A stretch of DNA of 64,000 nucleotides from positions 24,949-88,948 of the forward strand of contig JAQTTZ010000006.1 in the NCBI GenBank assembly GCA_028710485.1, written 5' to 3'. Source of the DNA: Bacteriovorax sp. (lineage in GTDB: Bacteria; Bdellovibrionota; Bacteriovoracia; Bacteriovoracales; Bacteriovoracaceae). The notes below the pieces were generated by a model. That model did not search any database. It worked only from the letters and a program-made list of their open reading frames with translations, and was not told the origin of the DNA. Of the stretch, positions 18,949-28,129 are shown piece by piece (position 1 is the stretch's first letter; every line of letters starts with the position of its first letter). Made by a program: the position numbers and the translations under genes.

Positions 18949-20319
18949 ATGGCAAAGATCGCCCCTAAACCAGACCGAAAATACTCTGATCGCACTCCAA
19001 GAGAAGAAAGAAAAGCACGTGAATCAAGAGAAGTGAAAAAATACAGCGATGTAAAATCTAACCCTCGCGCCAAAATTAATCCGGATGGAACAAAGACATT
19101 TGATCAAGCGACATTCTTTGCGTCGTGTCCGCGCGAAGTTGAACATCTTCTAGAAAAAGAAATTAGAGACCTCGGCATAACTCGTATCGAAGTAGAAAAA
19201 GGTGGTGTGGCCTTTAAGTGTGAAACTGAAGAAGCTCTAGACGTTCTTCTTAATTCAAGAGTGGCTTCAAGAGTTTTTAAAGAAATTCAGGTCTATACTA
19301 TTGCCAGCGAAAAAGACATTTACACCATGGCCAAAGAAAAATGGTGGGATAAAATTTTTGATGTTCATCAAACTTTTAAAATCAATACTCTTTTTGATCG
19401 CGAGACAAAAGAAAACTTCAACAACTCAATTATTTTTTCACAACTTTTAAAAGATGCTATTGCGGATAACTTTAGAGAAAAATTTGGAGAACGCCCTTCA
19501 GTTGATACTGGAAGACCAGATATTACTTTTCTTTTGCGAGTTGAAAGAAAACCAGGAAGCGATCTTTATAATGCACGTATCTTGGTTGATATGTGTGGTG
19601 AACCTCTTTCTAACCGCGGCTATAGAGAAGAATCGCTAAAAGCCCCTCTGAGAGAGAATTTAGCAGCGGCCATTATTATGACGACTGATTTTGACCCAGC
19701 CGTTGATCTCTTCACCGATACAATGTGTGGATCGGGAACTTTGTTAATTGAGGCCATCCTAATCAGAGCAAAAGTAGCTCCGACTTATTTAAAAATCAGA
19801 CAATATATCGAAAAGAAAGTTCCGGTTTTTGATTTTTTAAAACACCCTTGGTTTATTGTTGATAGAAAGTCAGTCCGACTTTTTGAAGACAAAGCTCAGG
19901 CCATATACAACCACTCATTAGGTGCTTTGAACGAATTGCAAACCCGACAATTTTTTGGTTTCGATATTACTGAGCGAGCACTCGAGACAACTCGTGCTCA
20001 CCTTTACAACGCTCATATTGACCCTCAGATCGTTACACTCAATAAAAGAGACGCGACAAAGATCACACCAATGGATGAACCACCTGGAATCGTGATTTGT
20101 AACCCTCCTTACGGAGAGCGTATGGGGGAAGAAGAAGAGCTTAAAAACTTATACCGAGACTATGGTGAGAACTTAAAGCAGAATTTTAAAGGTTTCAGAG
20201 CATACGTTTTTACGTCTAATCCACTTTTACGAAAGTCTATTTCGCTTGGAACTTCTAAGCGTTACACTTTTTATAACGGGAGCCTTGAGTGTAGATTATT
20301 GAAATATGATCTATACTAA
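18949..20319 (+). CDS. THUMP-domain class I RNA methyltransferase (RlmL N-half type)
   Basis: 456 aa. A basic extension (residues 1-50, many Lys/Arg) precedes a THUMP region opening FFASCPREVEHLLEKEI. The Rossmann methyltransferase has motif I DTMCGSGTLLIEA near 258 and motif IV NPPYGERMG near 385. This layout is that of the m2G2445-forming N-terminal half of RlmL and its single-domain relatives. The RlmK half is absent, as is normal outside gammaproteobacteria. It probably makes N2-methylguanosine in 23S rRNA. AGGA lies 10 nt before the ATG. Confidence 0.88.
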   Translation: MAKIAPKPDRKYSDRTPREERKARESREVKKYSDVKSNPRAKINPDGTKTFDQATFFASCPREVEHLLEKEIRDLGITRIEVEKGGVAFKCETEEALDVLLNSRVASRVFKEIQVYTIASEKDIYTMAKEKWWDKIFDVHQTFKINTLFDRETKENFNNSIIFSQLLKDAIADNFREKFGERPSVDTGRPDITFLLRVERKPGSDLYNARILVDMCGEPLSNRGYREESLKAPLRENLAAAIIMTTDFDPAVDLFTDTMCGSGTLLIEAILIRAKVAPTYLKIRQYIEKKVPVFDFLKHPWFIVDRKSVRLFEDKAQAIYNHSLGALNELQTRQFFGFDITERALETTRAHLYNAHIDPQIVTLNKRDATKITPMDEPPGIVICNPPYGERMGEEEELKNLYRDYGENLKQNFKGFRAYVFTSNPLLRKSISLGTSKRYTFYNGSLECRLLKYDLY

Positions 20320-20404
20320 AACCCTGTAATAAATACAAAGCTTCATCCAAAGTACAAAAAAATCGGTACTATCACCCCAACTTTTATTTTTGGTGGGATG
20401 GTTT

Positions 20405-21835
20405 ATGATTTTTATAAAATCTTTAGCAATGGCTCTAATCTTAACTCTTGGTGTGAACTCGTTTGCACAGGAGCTTCCTGCAATTATGCAGAGAGACCCA
20501 GGCAAAGTTGACTGTAATGATGAACTTAAACGATGTACTTATGTTGTTCAAAATCTCACTGCCAAAGAACTAATCGCCAAATTAAATTCGAACGTATTTC
20601 CTGGAAGTTTTTTATCTCCGTCTGAAGGATTTATCGTCGTTGAAAATTTTAAAAAAATAAATTTCTATATAAATGATGAGACTCTACGTTTGAAATTTAT
20701 TTCATTAATTCCTTTGATGGATGTTTTTGAAGATTTCGTTCCAGCAAGTCTCGTTGAGCTTACTACTGAAATTTACTCTTTGTCTGAATCAGCATCAACT
20801 GAAATTCAGGCAAAGCTAACTTCTGCTGATACAAATCCGATTACTGAAATTTCAGATGGTGTAGTAAGTGCGCTCGCTGGTGGAGCTGCAGCATTCGGAA
20901 TAAAAATTGGAACAAATTTATTAGCTTCTATTTTAGGATCTAAAAAAATAAAAGAAGAGAGCTCTAAAATTTCGACGGTTACTCAATTAATTCCTAATTT
21001 GGCCGGAATTAATTATTCTCAAAGCACAACTCTTTATGTTTCCCCAAAAGGCTCGGGCGTAGTGAAAGAGCAAGAAGCCGGAGTGACAATTGGTGGTGCA
21101 GTTTCAATTTCTGCAAGCGACTCCGATCTGGTACTTATTAAAGATTATTCATTAAAATACGGTGTTATTGATCCGGCCTCGGTTGAAGGCAACGAAAGGG
21201 TTAACTTATTAAGTATTTCGAACCCTCAACTCTACCTTGTGAAAGGAACTTCAAGTGTTTTGGTTAGTACAGTCACAACCGAAGAAAAAAGCAGCAAAGA
21301 GTTAAGTGTTCTCTCTTTTGGAAAAACTAAAGATAAATTACAAAATCAAATTTTAATTGTCACAAGAGCTGAAGCCATTAGTTTTAAAGCATTCGTCGCA
21401 GACTTGAAAAAAGTTAGAACTCTAGAGTTACACCGTCAATTCACAGCAGAAGAAAAAGCTAAGTTTCCAAGCAATGAATTAACGATAGAAGAAGTCTTGG
21501 CTCATATTAAGCCTTATTCATTTTTCACTGTCTCCGGAGACAGAGTTTTAGGTTTTACGCTTGATAAAAACGATGCCCGAAATTCCAATATTAATAAAAA
21601 CATTGAAATTAGTGTAAAGAATGGAAGCGCATTCACAAAAGGAAGTATCGATCAAAAAATAATTCTTTCAGTTGAAAACTTAATGTTAAGTGGATTAAAA
21701 TTTGACAACCTTTTGCCTAAAGACATTGATCAAGCAAAAGTTAAAATTAAACTGGGCTTAAAATTATTTAACCAAAGTACGAGCGTAAGTAAAATTCTTT
21801 ACTACAACCCAGAAACTAATAAATTTATCGAGTAA
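20405..21835 (+). CDS. Secreted protein, possibly secretin-like; first of three tandem secreted genes
   Basis: 476 aa from the ATG with GGGATGG upstream; an earlier TTG is less likely. The signal peptide is cleaved near SFAQ-EL. Residues ~30-120 (YVVQNLTAKELIAKLN, EGFIVVENFKKINFYI, LIPLMDVFED) recall the small beta-alpha N-domains of secretins. A Gly/Ala-rich hydrophobic stretch (ALAGGAAAFGIKIG) near 160 is followed by Ser/Thr/Gly-rich strand-like sequence. No canonical secretin signature is certain. It is likely an envelope protein co-transcribed with the next two genes (5 bp and 1 bp gaps). Confidence 0.65.
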   Translation: MIFIKSLAMALILTLGVNSFAQELPAIMQRDPGKVDCNDELKRCTYVVQNLTAKELIAKLNSNVFPGSFLSPSEGFIVVENFKKINFYINDETLRLKFISLIPLMDVFEDFVPASLVELTTEIYSLSESASTEIQAKLTSADTNPITEISDGVVSALAGGAAAFGIKIGTNLLASILGSKKIKEESSKISTVTQLIPNLAGINYSQSTTLYVSPKGSGVVKEQEAGVTIGGAVSISASDSDLVLIKDYSLKYGVIDPASVEGNERVNLLSISNPQLYLVKGTSSVLVSTVTTEEKSSKELSVLSFGKTKDKLQNQILIVTRAEAISFKAFVADLKKVRTLELHRQFTAEEKAKFPSNELTIEEVLAHIKPYSFFTVSGDRVLGFTLDKNDARNSNINKNIEISVKNGSAFTKGSIDQKIILSVENLMLSGLKFDNLLPKDIDQAKVKIKLGLKLFNQSTSVSKILYYNPETNKFIE

Positions 21836-21840
21836 TAAAA

Positions 21841-22845
21841 ATGAAAATATTATTTCTGATTATTATTTTAAGCACGAAACTACACGCAGAAAACGTACCA
21901 TTGCCAGCGTCTGTTTCGGGTGTAGATGAAATCGTTTCAGAATTTAGAAATCAATTTGCCACTAAAATTATTGACCTTGGAAAAAACTATATTTCTACGA
22001 TTACCAACGAATCACTTATTTTCACCAACAGTGAAGCTCTAAAGTGTAATGGAGGTGATAATATTGCGGGTGAACAACTTGCAAGTATACAATATACTTA
22101 TAAAAAACAAAAGACTGCAGCGCTCTTGGAGAAAGTCACTTACACCGGCTGCAGTTCAGAAATATCTCTCATTGAAGAGGTTACCACCACAGGTACTAAC
22201 CTAGAACCTCTCAAGTTTTCCGATATCATCAAAGGGAAAAGAAGCATTGATTTAAAAGACAACGAATTATCACGATACTACAAGATCTCAAATGGTGACG
22301 GAGATGAAATTTTCAGTGTTATTATAGAAAAAAAAGATAATTTAAAACTCCTAAGCTTTTCAATTCTAGGACAAAAATTCCTGACAATGAATTTTGAATA
22401 TAAAAACAATACAACAAGAGTTGTGTTTACCTATTTTGGATATAACGCCTCTTATTCAAGACAACACGCTGGCTGGAGTATGAAAAACAATTTTACAGAA
22501 TTTACCAATACAGTGATTGCAAAAAAAGCAGAATTTGTCACATACCTGGATAGAGATGGAAATCGCATATCTTTATCTAATTTCATAAACTCATTTAATC
22601 AAACGGTTATGGACAGTGCAATTAAAACGATTGGAAGTATTATTGAATATCATACATATTATTTTCCACCGACAGAGGCCACCAAAACAGGAAGTCAAAG
22701 CCAGCGCTTTATTGATGAAATCCGAGTAGCTCAAAATAGAATAACTGCAAATACAGAAATAAGTCTGGTTAAAAAGTTATTGCAGGATCTCCTCAACGCT
22801 GCCGAGCTTGGGCAAATTATTGATAACCGTCCAAAGAATAATTAA
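21841..22845 (+). CDS. Secreted hypothetical protein, second of three
   Basis: 334 aa, not recognised. A short signal peptide (cleavage near LHAE-NV) is followed by a sequence with few Cys and no catalytic motif. It lies 5 bp after the preceding secreted gene, and its stop is 1 bp before the next start. The three proteins are therefore probably made together and may act in one envelope structure. Confidence 0.7.
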   Translation: MKILFLIIILSTKLHAENVPLPASVSGVDEIVSEFRNQFATKIIDLGKNYISTITNESLIFTNSEALKCNGGDNIAGEQLASIQYTYKKQKTAALLEKVTYTGCSSEISLIEEVTTTGTNLEPLKFSDIIKGKRSIDLKDNELSRYYKISNGDGDEIFSVIIEKKDNLKLLSFSILGQKFLTMNFEYKNNTTRVVFTYFGYNASYSRQHAGWSMKNNFTEFTNTVIAKKAEFVTYLDRDGNRISLSNFINSFNQTVMDSAIKTIGSIIEYHTYYFPPTEATKTGSQSQRFIDEIRVAQNRITANTEISLVKKLLQDLLNAAELGQIIDNRPKNN

Positions 22846-22846
22846 A

Positions 22847-23647
22847 ATGAATAGCATTATTAAAAATCATTTTTTTATTTTATTTTGCTTTTTTATCCTT
22901 ACCATTAATGCATACGCTGTTGACGAATCAGTATTTGCTGAAAGATACCCAAACTTTCAAGACTACCAATCCTTATCTCTGCAGGGACTTAATAATTATT
23001 TCTATTCGCTTTTTTCTAAAAGTATTACACTGCATGGACAAAAAGATTTCTATCAATTGGTTGTCCTTGATGATTTGGGACAAACAATTACGAAGATTGA
23101 TGCTCGGATCGAACGGAGTAGAACGGAAGCCACCTTAACCGAAAGTATGCATTTTATATTGCCGAACGATGAGCATTTTGATTATACACTTACAAGAGCT
23201 GGAATAAATTTAGTTGAAACTGCAGACATGGATCTACTTACCTTTAATTTTAATACTAAAGAAGAATCTTATGATTTAGCATTTAAGCAACTTGAAGCTC
23301 GATTTCAAAAGCAAAAAAATAATAAAGGCGTTGAGAAATCTTTTATCTTGCTCGGGATAATGGAAATAAATATTCTGATTGAAACAAACTTACAAGAATT
23401 CGAGGGCAATCGAAATTATATCTATTTCTTTAAAGGAATGCCCAATCCCCAGACTATACTTACAGTCAGAGTGCTAAGCGAAAACCACAATCTAAATTTT
23501 ATACATTCCTCAAAGGGAGTTAAAATCTCACCCAAATATTTTTTCCAAGGACTCGACGAAGGTTCTCAAATCTTTACAGGATTTTCTCAAATTTCTCTAA
23601 AAACCCTGGAGACTATCGGATTTCCAAAAATTAAAGGCATCAATTAA
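22847..23647 (+). CDS. Secreted hypothetical protein, third of three
   Basis: 266 aa, not recognised. The ATG directly follows the previous stop (TAA-A-ATG). A strongly hydrophobic signal peptide ends near NAYA-VD. The mature part is acidic/basic mixed with no Cys and no recognised domain. It ends 12 bp from the convergent gene on the other strand. Confidence 0.7.
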   Translation: MNSIIKNHFFILFCFFILTINAYAVDESVFAERYPNFQDYQSLSLQGLNNYFYSLFSKSITLHGQKDFYQLVVLDDLGQTITKIDARIERSRTEATLTESMHFILPNDEHFDYTLTRAGINLVETADMDLLTFNFNTKEESYDLAFKQLEARFQKQKNNKGVEKSFILLGIMEINILIETNLQEFEGNRNYIYFFKGMPNPQTILTVRVLSENHNLNFIHSSKGVKISPKYFFQGLDEGSQIFTGFSQISLKTLETIGFPKIKGIN

Positions 23648-23659
23648 CATATTCTTTTT

Positions 23660-24487
23660 CTATTGATTTAATTTTTCAGACAACTTCATCGCCAAACTTG
23701 GTGAAGCATACTTTAAAAAAGTAATAGGATTAATGATTTTATCAAAATGCTTTGATGATTTTGAGAAGAAGTATGAAGAGACATCGCTGTCTTTTAAAAA
23801 GATTGTATGCCCCTTACTTGAAAACTTTCTTGAAACATATTCTGAATCTAGAAAACAAACTTCGCGAATCATAAAATTTTTAGCAACATAGATGATGACA
23901 CAATAATCTGAAAGATCGACTAAGGTTTTTTTAATCTTCACGCCTTTTGGTGAAGAGACATCACTCCACTCGACTTGAATTTCTACACGCTTACCATCAC
24001 CCATAACGAAATCAAATCCACGTTGCGAAGTAGACTTTACTTGCTTGAGGCCAAAGATACATTTCGCGTACCATTCCCCCAATTGAGTTGGAAGGTTTTT
24101 ATTATTCAGTAGAATTTGTTCGTGTGCGAGGATTTCATACGAACGGTTCACTAGGCCAATTTGATCAAGGATCAGTTTATTATTAGGAACATAAACAATT
24201 GAAATTTTTCTAGCATCTCTTCGAAGCAATTTTTTGGAAAATTGCTTCTCATACCAGATTTGAAAATTTTCATTATTTGAAAGTTCGAGCGAATCGTAAA
24301 CAAAACCAATCCTCAAAAGAGAATTGATGTCTTTATATTCCGGAACACGCTTTTGGATATATTTTAGAGGAGCGAATTCCATGCGGCTTTCGCTCATGAC
24401 AAAGAATTCATCTTTGTCATAGTCACTGCTTCCATGCGTAGTAGACGTGAAGAGTTTAATCTCTTCATTCAGTTTATTAATTTCCAA
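23660..24487 (-). CDS. Hypothetical protein with a PD-(D/E)xK nuclease-like segment
   Basis: 275 aa from a TTG start; an ATG 30 codons in is the alternative. Around residues 137-200, LGEWYAKCIFGL is followed by RGFDFVMGDGKRVEIQVEW and later DYCVIIYV. This is the helix-Asp-strand-ExK-like order of PD-(D/E)xK folds: Asp in GFDF and Glu in VEIQV, but Gln instead of the usual Lys. Comparable GxDA...VxIK segments occur in restriction-type and housekeeping nucleases. It stands alone, without a methyltransferase partner. The nuclease idea is inference. Confidence 0.6.
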   Translation of the reverse strand: MEINKLNEEIKLFTSTTHGSSDYDKDEFFVMSESRMEFAPLKYIQKRVPEYKDINSLLRIGFVYDSLELSNNENFQIWYEKQFSKKLLRRDARKISIVYVPNNKLILDQIGLVNRSYEILAHEQILLNNKNLPTQLGEWYAKCIFGLKQVKSTSQRGFDFVMGDGKRVEIQVEWSDVSSPKGVKIKKTLVDLSDYCVIIYVAKNFMIREVCFLDSEYVSRKFSSKGHTIFLKDSDVSSYFFSKSSKHFDKIINPITFLKYASPSLAMKLSEKLNQ

Positions 24488-24543
24488 ATGTTTATCTCAA
24501 TTTTAAAAAGTTACAAATTAAGACTATTGTAACACCAATGGAG

Positions 24544-26253
24544 CTAAACATTCAATTGAGATAGATCTTCAGCGAAGCCCAGCATTGAATAAGATAAACC
24601 TACGTTTTTAACCAGTTGTTGTTGAACAAAGAATCTAAAGTCGAGTGTTTTGCTCTGGTAATAAGCTTTTTCTTCCTCGCTAGTTGCCGAGGCCTTAGAC
24701 TTAATAGCTTCGCATGCTCCCTCGAGTAAGAGCCAAGAGGCCACTAGATTTCCACTAAAGCTTAAAAAAGAAGTTGCGTGAAAAAGAATCGCTTCGGTTT
24801 TCTGGGCCTTGGCCTCTTTTCCAAAACGCTCTACTATCGCCTGCGCCTTCTCTAAGTTTTTAGCGATAAGTGCCAATTCCTCTTTAAATATTTGAGCTTC
24901 TGGTCTGGCCATAGTCTTTTGCATCTTTGCTCCAACAGTCATAAAAGTTTTAGCATTATCTCTTAAAACTTTTCTCATGGTGAAATCCACTGCTTGAATT
25001 CCGTTGGTTCCTTCATAGATAGTAGAAATTTTCAAGTCGCGCGCGAATTGCTCAATTCCATATTCAGAGCAAAAACCATATCCACCGTGAGTTTGAATAG
25101 CATCGATAGCAACGTTAAAACCTTCATCAGAACAATAGGCCTTACAAATTGGAGTCATAAATGCGATTTCATCTTGAAGAGTTGGATCTGCATGAACTCT
25201 GTCAAAAAGATCAGCGGTATAAAGCACAAGTGCTCTCATCGCTCTGCCCATTGAGCGCATTTTTAAAAGCGTTCTTTTCACATCAGGGTGTTTAGCTATT
25301 TCTTTTCCAAATTGAGAACGTTCCTGCGCGTACTGTTCAGTAAGCATGTATGAAAGATTGGCCTGAGCTTCACCTTGAACACCACAAAGCAATCGCGCTT
25401 CGTTCATCATGATGAACATATTTGTCATACCTTCAAATTCTTTTCCAATTAATACACCTTCGCAGTTTCCATTGGCACCAAAGGTAAGCTCACAAGTAGA
25501 TTGACCGTGAATTCCCATCTTTTCTTCAATTTTTGTACAACGAACATCATTAGCGGAACCATCTTTGCGAAACTTCGGAACGATAAAGAGCGAAAGCCCC
25601 TTTGTTCCCACAGGTGCTCCCGGAGTTCTTGCTAAAACCAAGTGTATAATATTTTGATAGAGATCATTGTCTCCAGATGAAATAAAAATTTTAATTCCAC
25701 GTACTTTAAAAGTTCCATCACCAACGGGAGTAGCAACTGTAATTGCCGCACCAACATCACTTCCGGCACCAGGCTCGGTCAGACACATCGTTCCGCCCCA
25801 CTCGCCAGTCATCATTTTGGGAACGATTGAATCTTTTTGTTCCTGAGATCCGACTTTTAAAATAACATCCATCGCTCCGCGAGTTAATCCTGGGTACATA
25901 GCAAATGAAACATTGGCACCATTCATAATTGACTGGCAGGCAAGTGAAACGGCATGAGGACAAGGCATTCCACCAATCTCTTCAGGGTAGCCCATTCCAT
26001 ACCAACCATTTTCATAATATTTTTTCATTGGCGCTTGAAATGAAGGTGGAATAGTTACCTTGCCATCTTTTAAATGAACACCCTCTTGGTCCCCGATGGT
26101 TCTACTCGGATAAATTTCTTTTTCAATAAATTTATTGCACTCATTAATAACATCTTTCATGTCATTCTCTGAGTAGCCGGTATGATTTTGAATTTTTAAA
26201 ACATTGAACAAGTTAAAATAAATATCGCGAAGATCTGTTTTGAATTGGGCCAT
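24544..26253 (-). CDS. Acyl-CoA dehydrogenase (large, AidB/ACAD with C-terminal extension)
   Basis: 569 aa from the ATG with AAGGATGG 7-8 nt upstream; a longer reading of 21 codons lacks a site. The ACAD signature MCLTEPGAGSDVGAA lies near residue 165. GxKIFISSGDND binds FAD near 195. The catalytic Glu sits in STIYEGTNGIQ near 410. The C-terminal extension of about 130 aa is typical of the 570-600 aa bacterial acyl-CoA dehydrogenases. It introduces the alpha-beta double bond into acyl-CoA, passing electrons to ETF in beta-oxidation. Chain-length preference is unknown. Confidence 0.93.
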   Translation of the reverse strand: MAQFKTDLRDIYFNLFNVLKIQNHTGYSENDMKDVINECNKFIEKEIYPSRTIGDQEGVHLKDGKVTIPPSFQAPMKKYYENGWYGMGYPEEIGGMPCPHAVSLACQSIMNGANVSFAMYPGLTRGAMDVILKVGSQEQKDSIVPKMMTGEWGGTMCLTEPGAGSDVGAAITVATPVGDGTFKVRGIKIFISSGDNDLYQNIIHLVLARTPGAPVGTKGLSLFIVPKFRKDGSANDVRCTKIEEKMGIHGQSTCELTFGANGNCEGVLIGKEFEGMTNMFIMMNEARLLCGVQGEAQANLSYMLTEQYAQERSQFGKEIAKHPDVKRTLLKMRSMGRAMRALVLYTADLFDRVHADPTLQDEIAFMTPICKAYCSDEGFNVAIDAIQTHGGYGFCSEYGIEQFARDLKISTIYEGTNGIQAVDFTMRKVLRDNAKTFMTVGAKMQKTMARPEAQIFKEELALIAKNLEKAQAIVERFGKEAKAQKTEAILFHATSFLSFSGNLVASWLLLEGACEAIKSKASATSEEEKAYYQSKTLDFRFFVQQQLVKNVGLSYSMLGFAEDLSQLNV

Positions 26254-26406
26254 GAGATACCATCCTTGATTTGAAAACGAGAATATTAAATAGAATTCTT
26301 TTCTATTATAAATCAAAGTCGCTAAAAAAAAAGAGGTCCGAATGATCTTATTTAATTAAGGTTATCTGGAGATTAATTCTTGATAAAAATGTTTTGAGAA
26401 AATAAA

Positions 26407-26443
26407 AAGCCAATTCATCGGGGGGGGGACGATAAATTGGCTT
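26407..26443 (-). terminator. Hairpin terminator with a nine-cytosine loop
   Basis: Arms AAGCCAATTCATCG and CGATAAATTGGCTT pair with one mismatch. On the minus strand, the direction of the upstream lipoprotein gene, the loop holds a run of nine C and the stem is followed by a T-rich tract. The plus strand shows nine consecutive G at 26420-26428. Confidence 0.8.
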
Positions 26444-26455
26444 CTTTTGACTAAC

Positions 26456-26977
26456 TTATTTAATTGAAATTAACTGGACTGCTTTTCCATCAACATTGTT
26501 TAAGTTATAGACTGGATTAGCTTGAATCGGTAGATCTGTTCTAATTGTATAAGTGTAGTTATCAGTTGTTCTTAAAGTAAACAGTGTTGAACTCCATTGT
26601 CTAAAAACAACAGTCTTAGAAAGAATTGCATTCAACTCTGCTTTCTTGGTATCTAAAATAATTTTGCCATAAATTTGCATTGTTTCGCTACTTATGCTTG
26701 ACGAGCAAGATTGATAGTCAATTCCAAACCAGCCATCTTTGGTTACACAAGTATTTATCAAGGAACCATAATGAAACTCAGTATAATAGTTACTATTTTG
26801 AGCATTAAAATTGTTATTAGTAATTGCACTCGCCAGTGCTTGAAAACCAGAATCCGAATTAATCGTTGAGATAGGTGAAGTTGCAACTGTTAGTGCTCCT
26901 GCATTACCGACTGTATTATTTTTTCCACATGAAACTAGTGAAGTTAAAACCATTAAAGCTACGATAAATTTTTTCAT
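26456..26977 (-). CDS. Small lipoprotein of unknown function
   Basis: 173 aa. A signal peptide with lipobox LVSC (Cys17) predicts lipid attachment. The rest is Asn/Ser/Thr-rich, with two further Cys (ITNTC.. and YQSCSS region) near residues 76-92. No family recognised. The start is supported by TAGGAGGA 7 nt upstream. Monocistronic, ending at a hairpin terminator. Confidence 0.75.
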   Translation of the reverse strand: MKKFIVALMVLTSLVSCGKNNTVGNAGALTVATSPISTINSDSGFQALASAITNNNFNAQNSNYYTEFHYGSLINTCVTKDGWFGIDYQSCSSSISSETMQIYGKIILDTKKAELNAILSKTVVFRQWSSTLFTLRTTDNYTYTIRTDLPIQANPVYNLNNVDGKAVQLISIK

Positions 26978-27208
26978 AACGTCCTCCTATAAGGCGTGTT
27001 CGATTAAGCTGTTTCTTAACGTTTAAGCTGTTTGGTATTGTATAAAGCAACGAGTGTGCCAAAAGGGAGTCAGAGGGTCTTAGTCTGAATATAATGAGTT
27101 AAACCAAGGGCTGCAATAAGCCGTCTGAAGAACAGACAGACACCTGTCAAAACATTAGTCGATTTACACTGTTTTTTAGTTAAGGCGTGTAAAGAATAAT
27201 CGATTTTT
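26978..27208. other. Non-coding gap of 231 bp
   Basis: Holds the promoter region of the minus-strand lipoprotein. It contains a short hairpin GTCTG-AAGAA-CAGAC at about 27122-27136 and two copies of TTAAGCTGTTT near 27005-27040. I see no gene, tRNA or recognised riboswitch here. Confidence 0.4.
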
Positions 27209-28129
27209 TCACTCCTGACAGGTTAACTTCTTAAATACCACAATCTTCAATCCTTCTTCTGGATTTGTTTCCATCGAATTAAAAGCAGAATAGATTATCT
27301 CTTCAAATTTAAATTCCGGAGCGTGTTCTTTAAAAAGATCAATTAAAAACTGGCTCGTCAAATGGGGAGAATTAAGACAGGCCATTATAACGGCTTCATT
27401 ATTGGTCATCTCATTTAAGCGCTTAACTATCTTGTAGTAATCGCGCTCTACCTTGAAACTGTCACCTTGATTTGTCGGTGGATCAATCACGACGATATCG
27501 TATGGGCCAAATTTAAAAATTTTATTCCAAGACTTCATAATATCATAAGGCAAGAAGCGGACTTTGTTCATGTCGAGTTTATTTAAAAGATGATTGCTCT
27601 CCCCTACTGATAAAGCAGCTTTACTCATATCAATATTCACCACCCCACTTGCCTCTCCTTTTAGAGCTGCTACTGACAAAGAGCAAGTATATGAAAAAAG
27701 ATTAAGTACTTTTTTATTTTGAGATATACGTTCGAGCATTTCTCGACCTGGAGACATGTCTAAAAAGAATCCAATGTTTTGGGTGTCACCAAATTTTAAA
27801 TTGAATTTAGAGCCACGCTCAAGGGCCTCTGCAATTGTCGGAATAGATCCTTCAACCGCGATTAGCTCCGGGCGAGAAAGATATCTTTTTTGAAGAAGAA
27901 TATTTTCAATCACTAGGTCAGGAATTTCTTTTAAAGACTGAACTAATTCCTTGATAAATTCGGCTTCAGACTCCTTCTCTTTATAAATAGTAATAAGAAG
28001 ATGAGGTGAAAAATAATCAATCACCACGTGCTCAAACCCCGCCCACAATCTTCCACGACCATGAAAAATTCGTGAACTCTCTTTTGTCTTTAATAGATTT
28101 TGGATGACTATTTGCTGAAGATCTTTCAT
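27209..28129 (-). CDS. Class I SAM-dependent methyltransferase, RlmI/RlmK-like
   Basis: 306 aa. Motif I is VLNLFSYTCSLSVAAL near residue 142, the acidic loop is NIDMSKAAL near 165, and motif IV is VVIDPPTNQG near 216. The preceding GFFLDMSPGREML segment is the hallmark of the COG1092 (RlmI, RlmK C-half) group that methylates 23S rRNA C5-cytosine or N7-guanine. It lacks the N-terminal PUA domain of RlmI, so it resembles the RlmK domain more. Its ATG overlaps the upstream stop by 4 nt (ATGA), so the two methyltransferases are coupled. Confidence 0.82.
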   Translation of the reverse strand: MKDLQQIVIQNLLKTKESSRIFHGRGRLWAGFEHVVIDYFSPHLLITIYKEKESEAEFIKELVQSLKEIPDLVIENILLQKRYLSRPELIAVEGSIPTIAEALERGSKFNLKFGDTQNIGFFLDMSPGREMLERISQNKKVLNLFSYTCSLSVAALKGEASGVVNIDMSKAALSVGESNHLLNKLDMNKVRFLPYDIMKSWNKIFKFGPYDIVVIDPPTNQGDSFKVERDYYKIVKRLNEMTNNEAVIMACLNSPHLTSQFLIDLFKEHAPEFKFEEIIYSAFNSMETNPEEGLKIVVFKKLTCQE

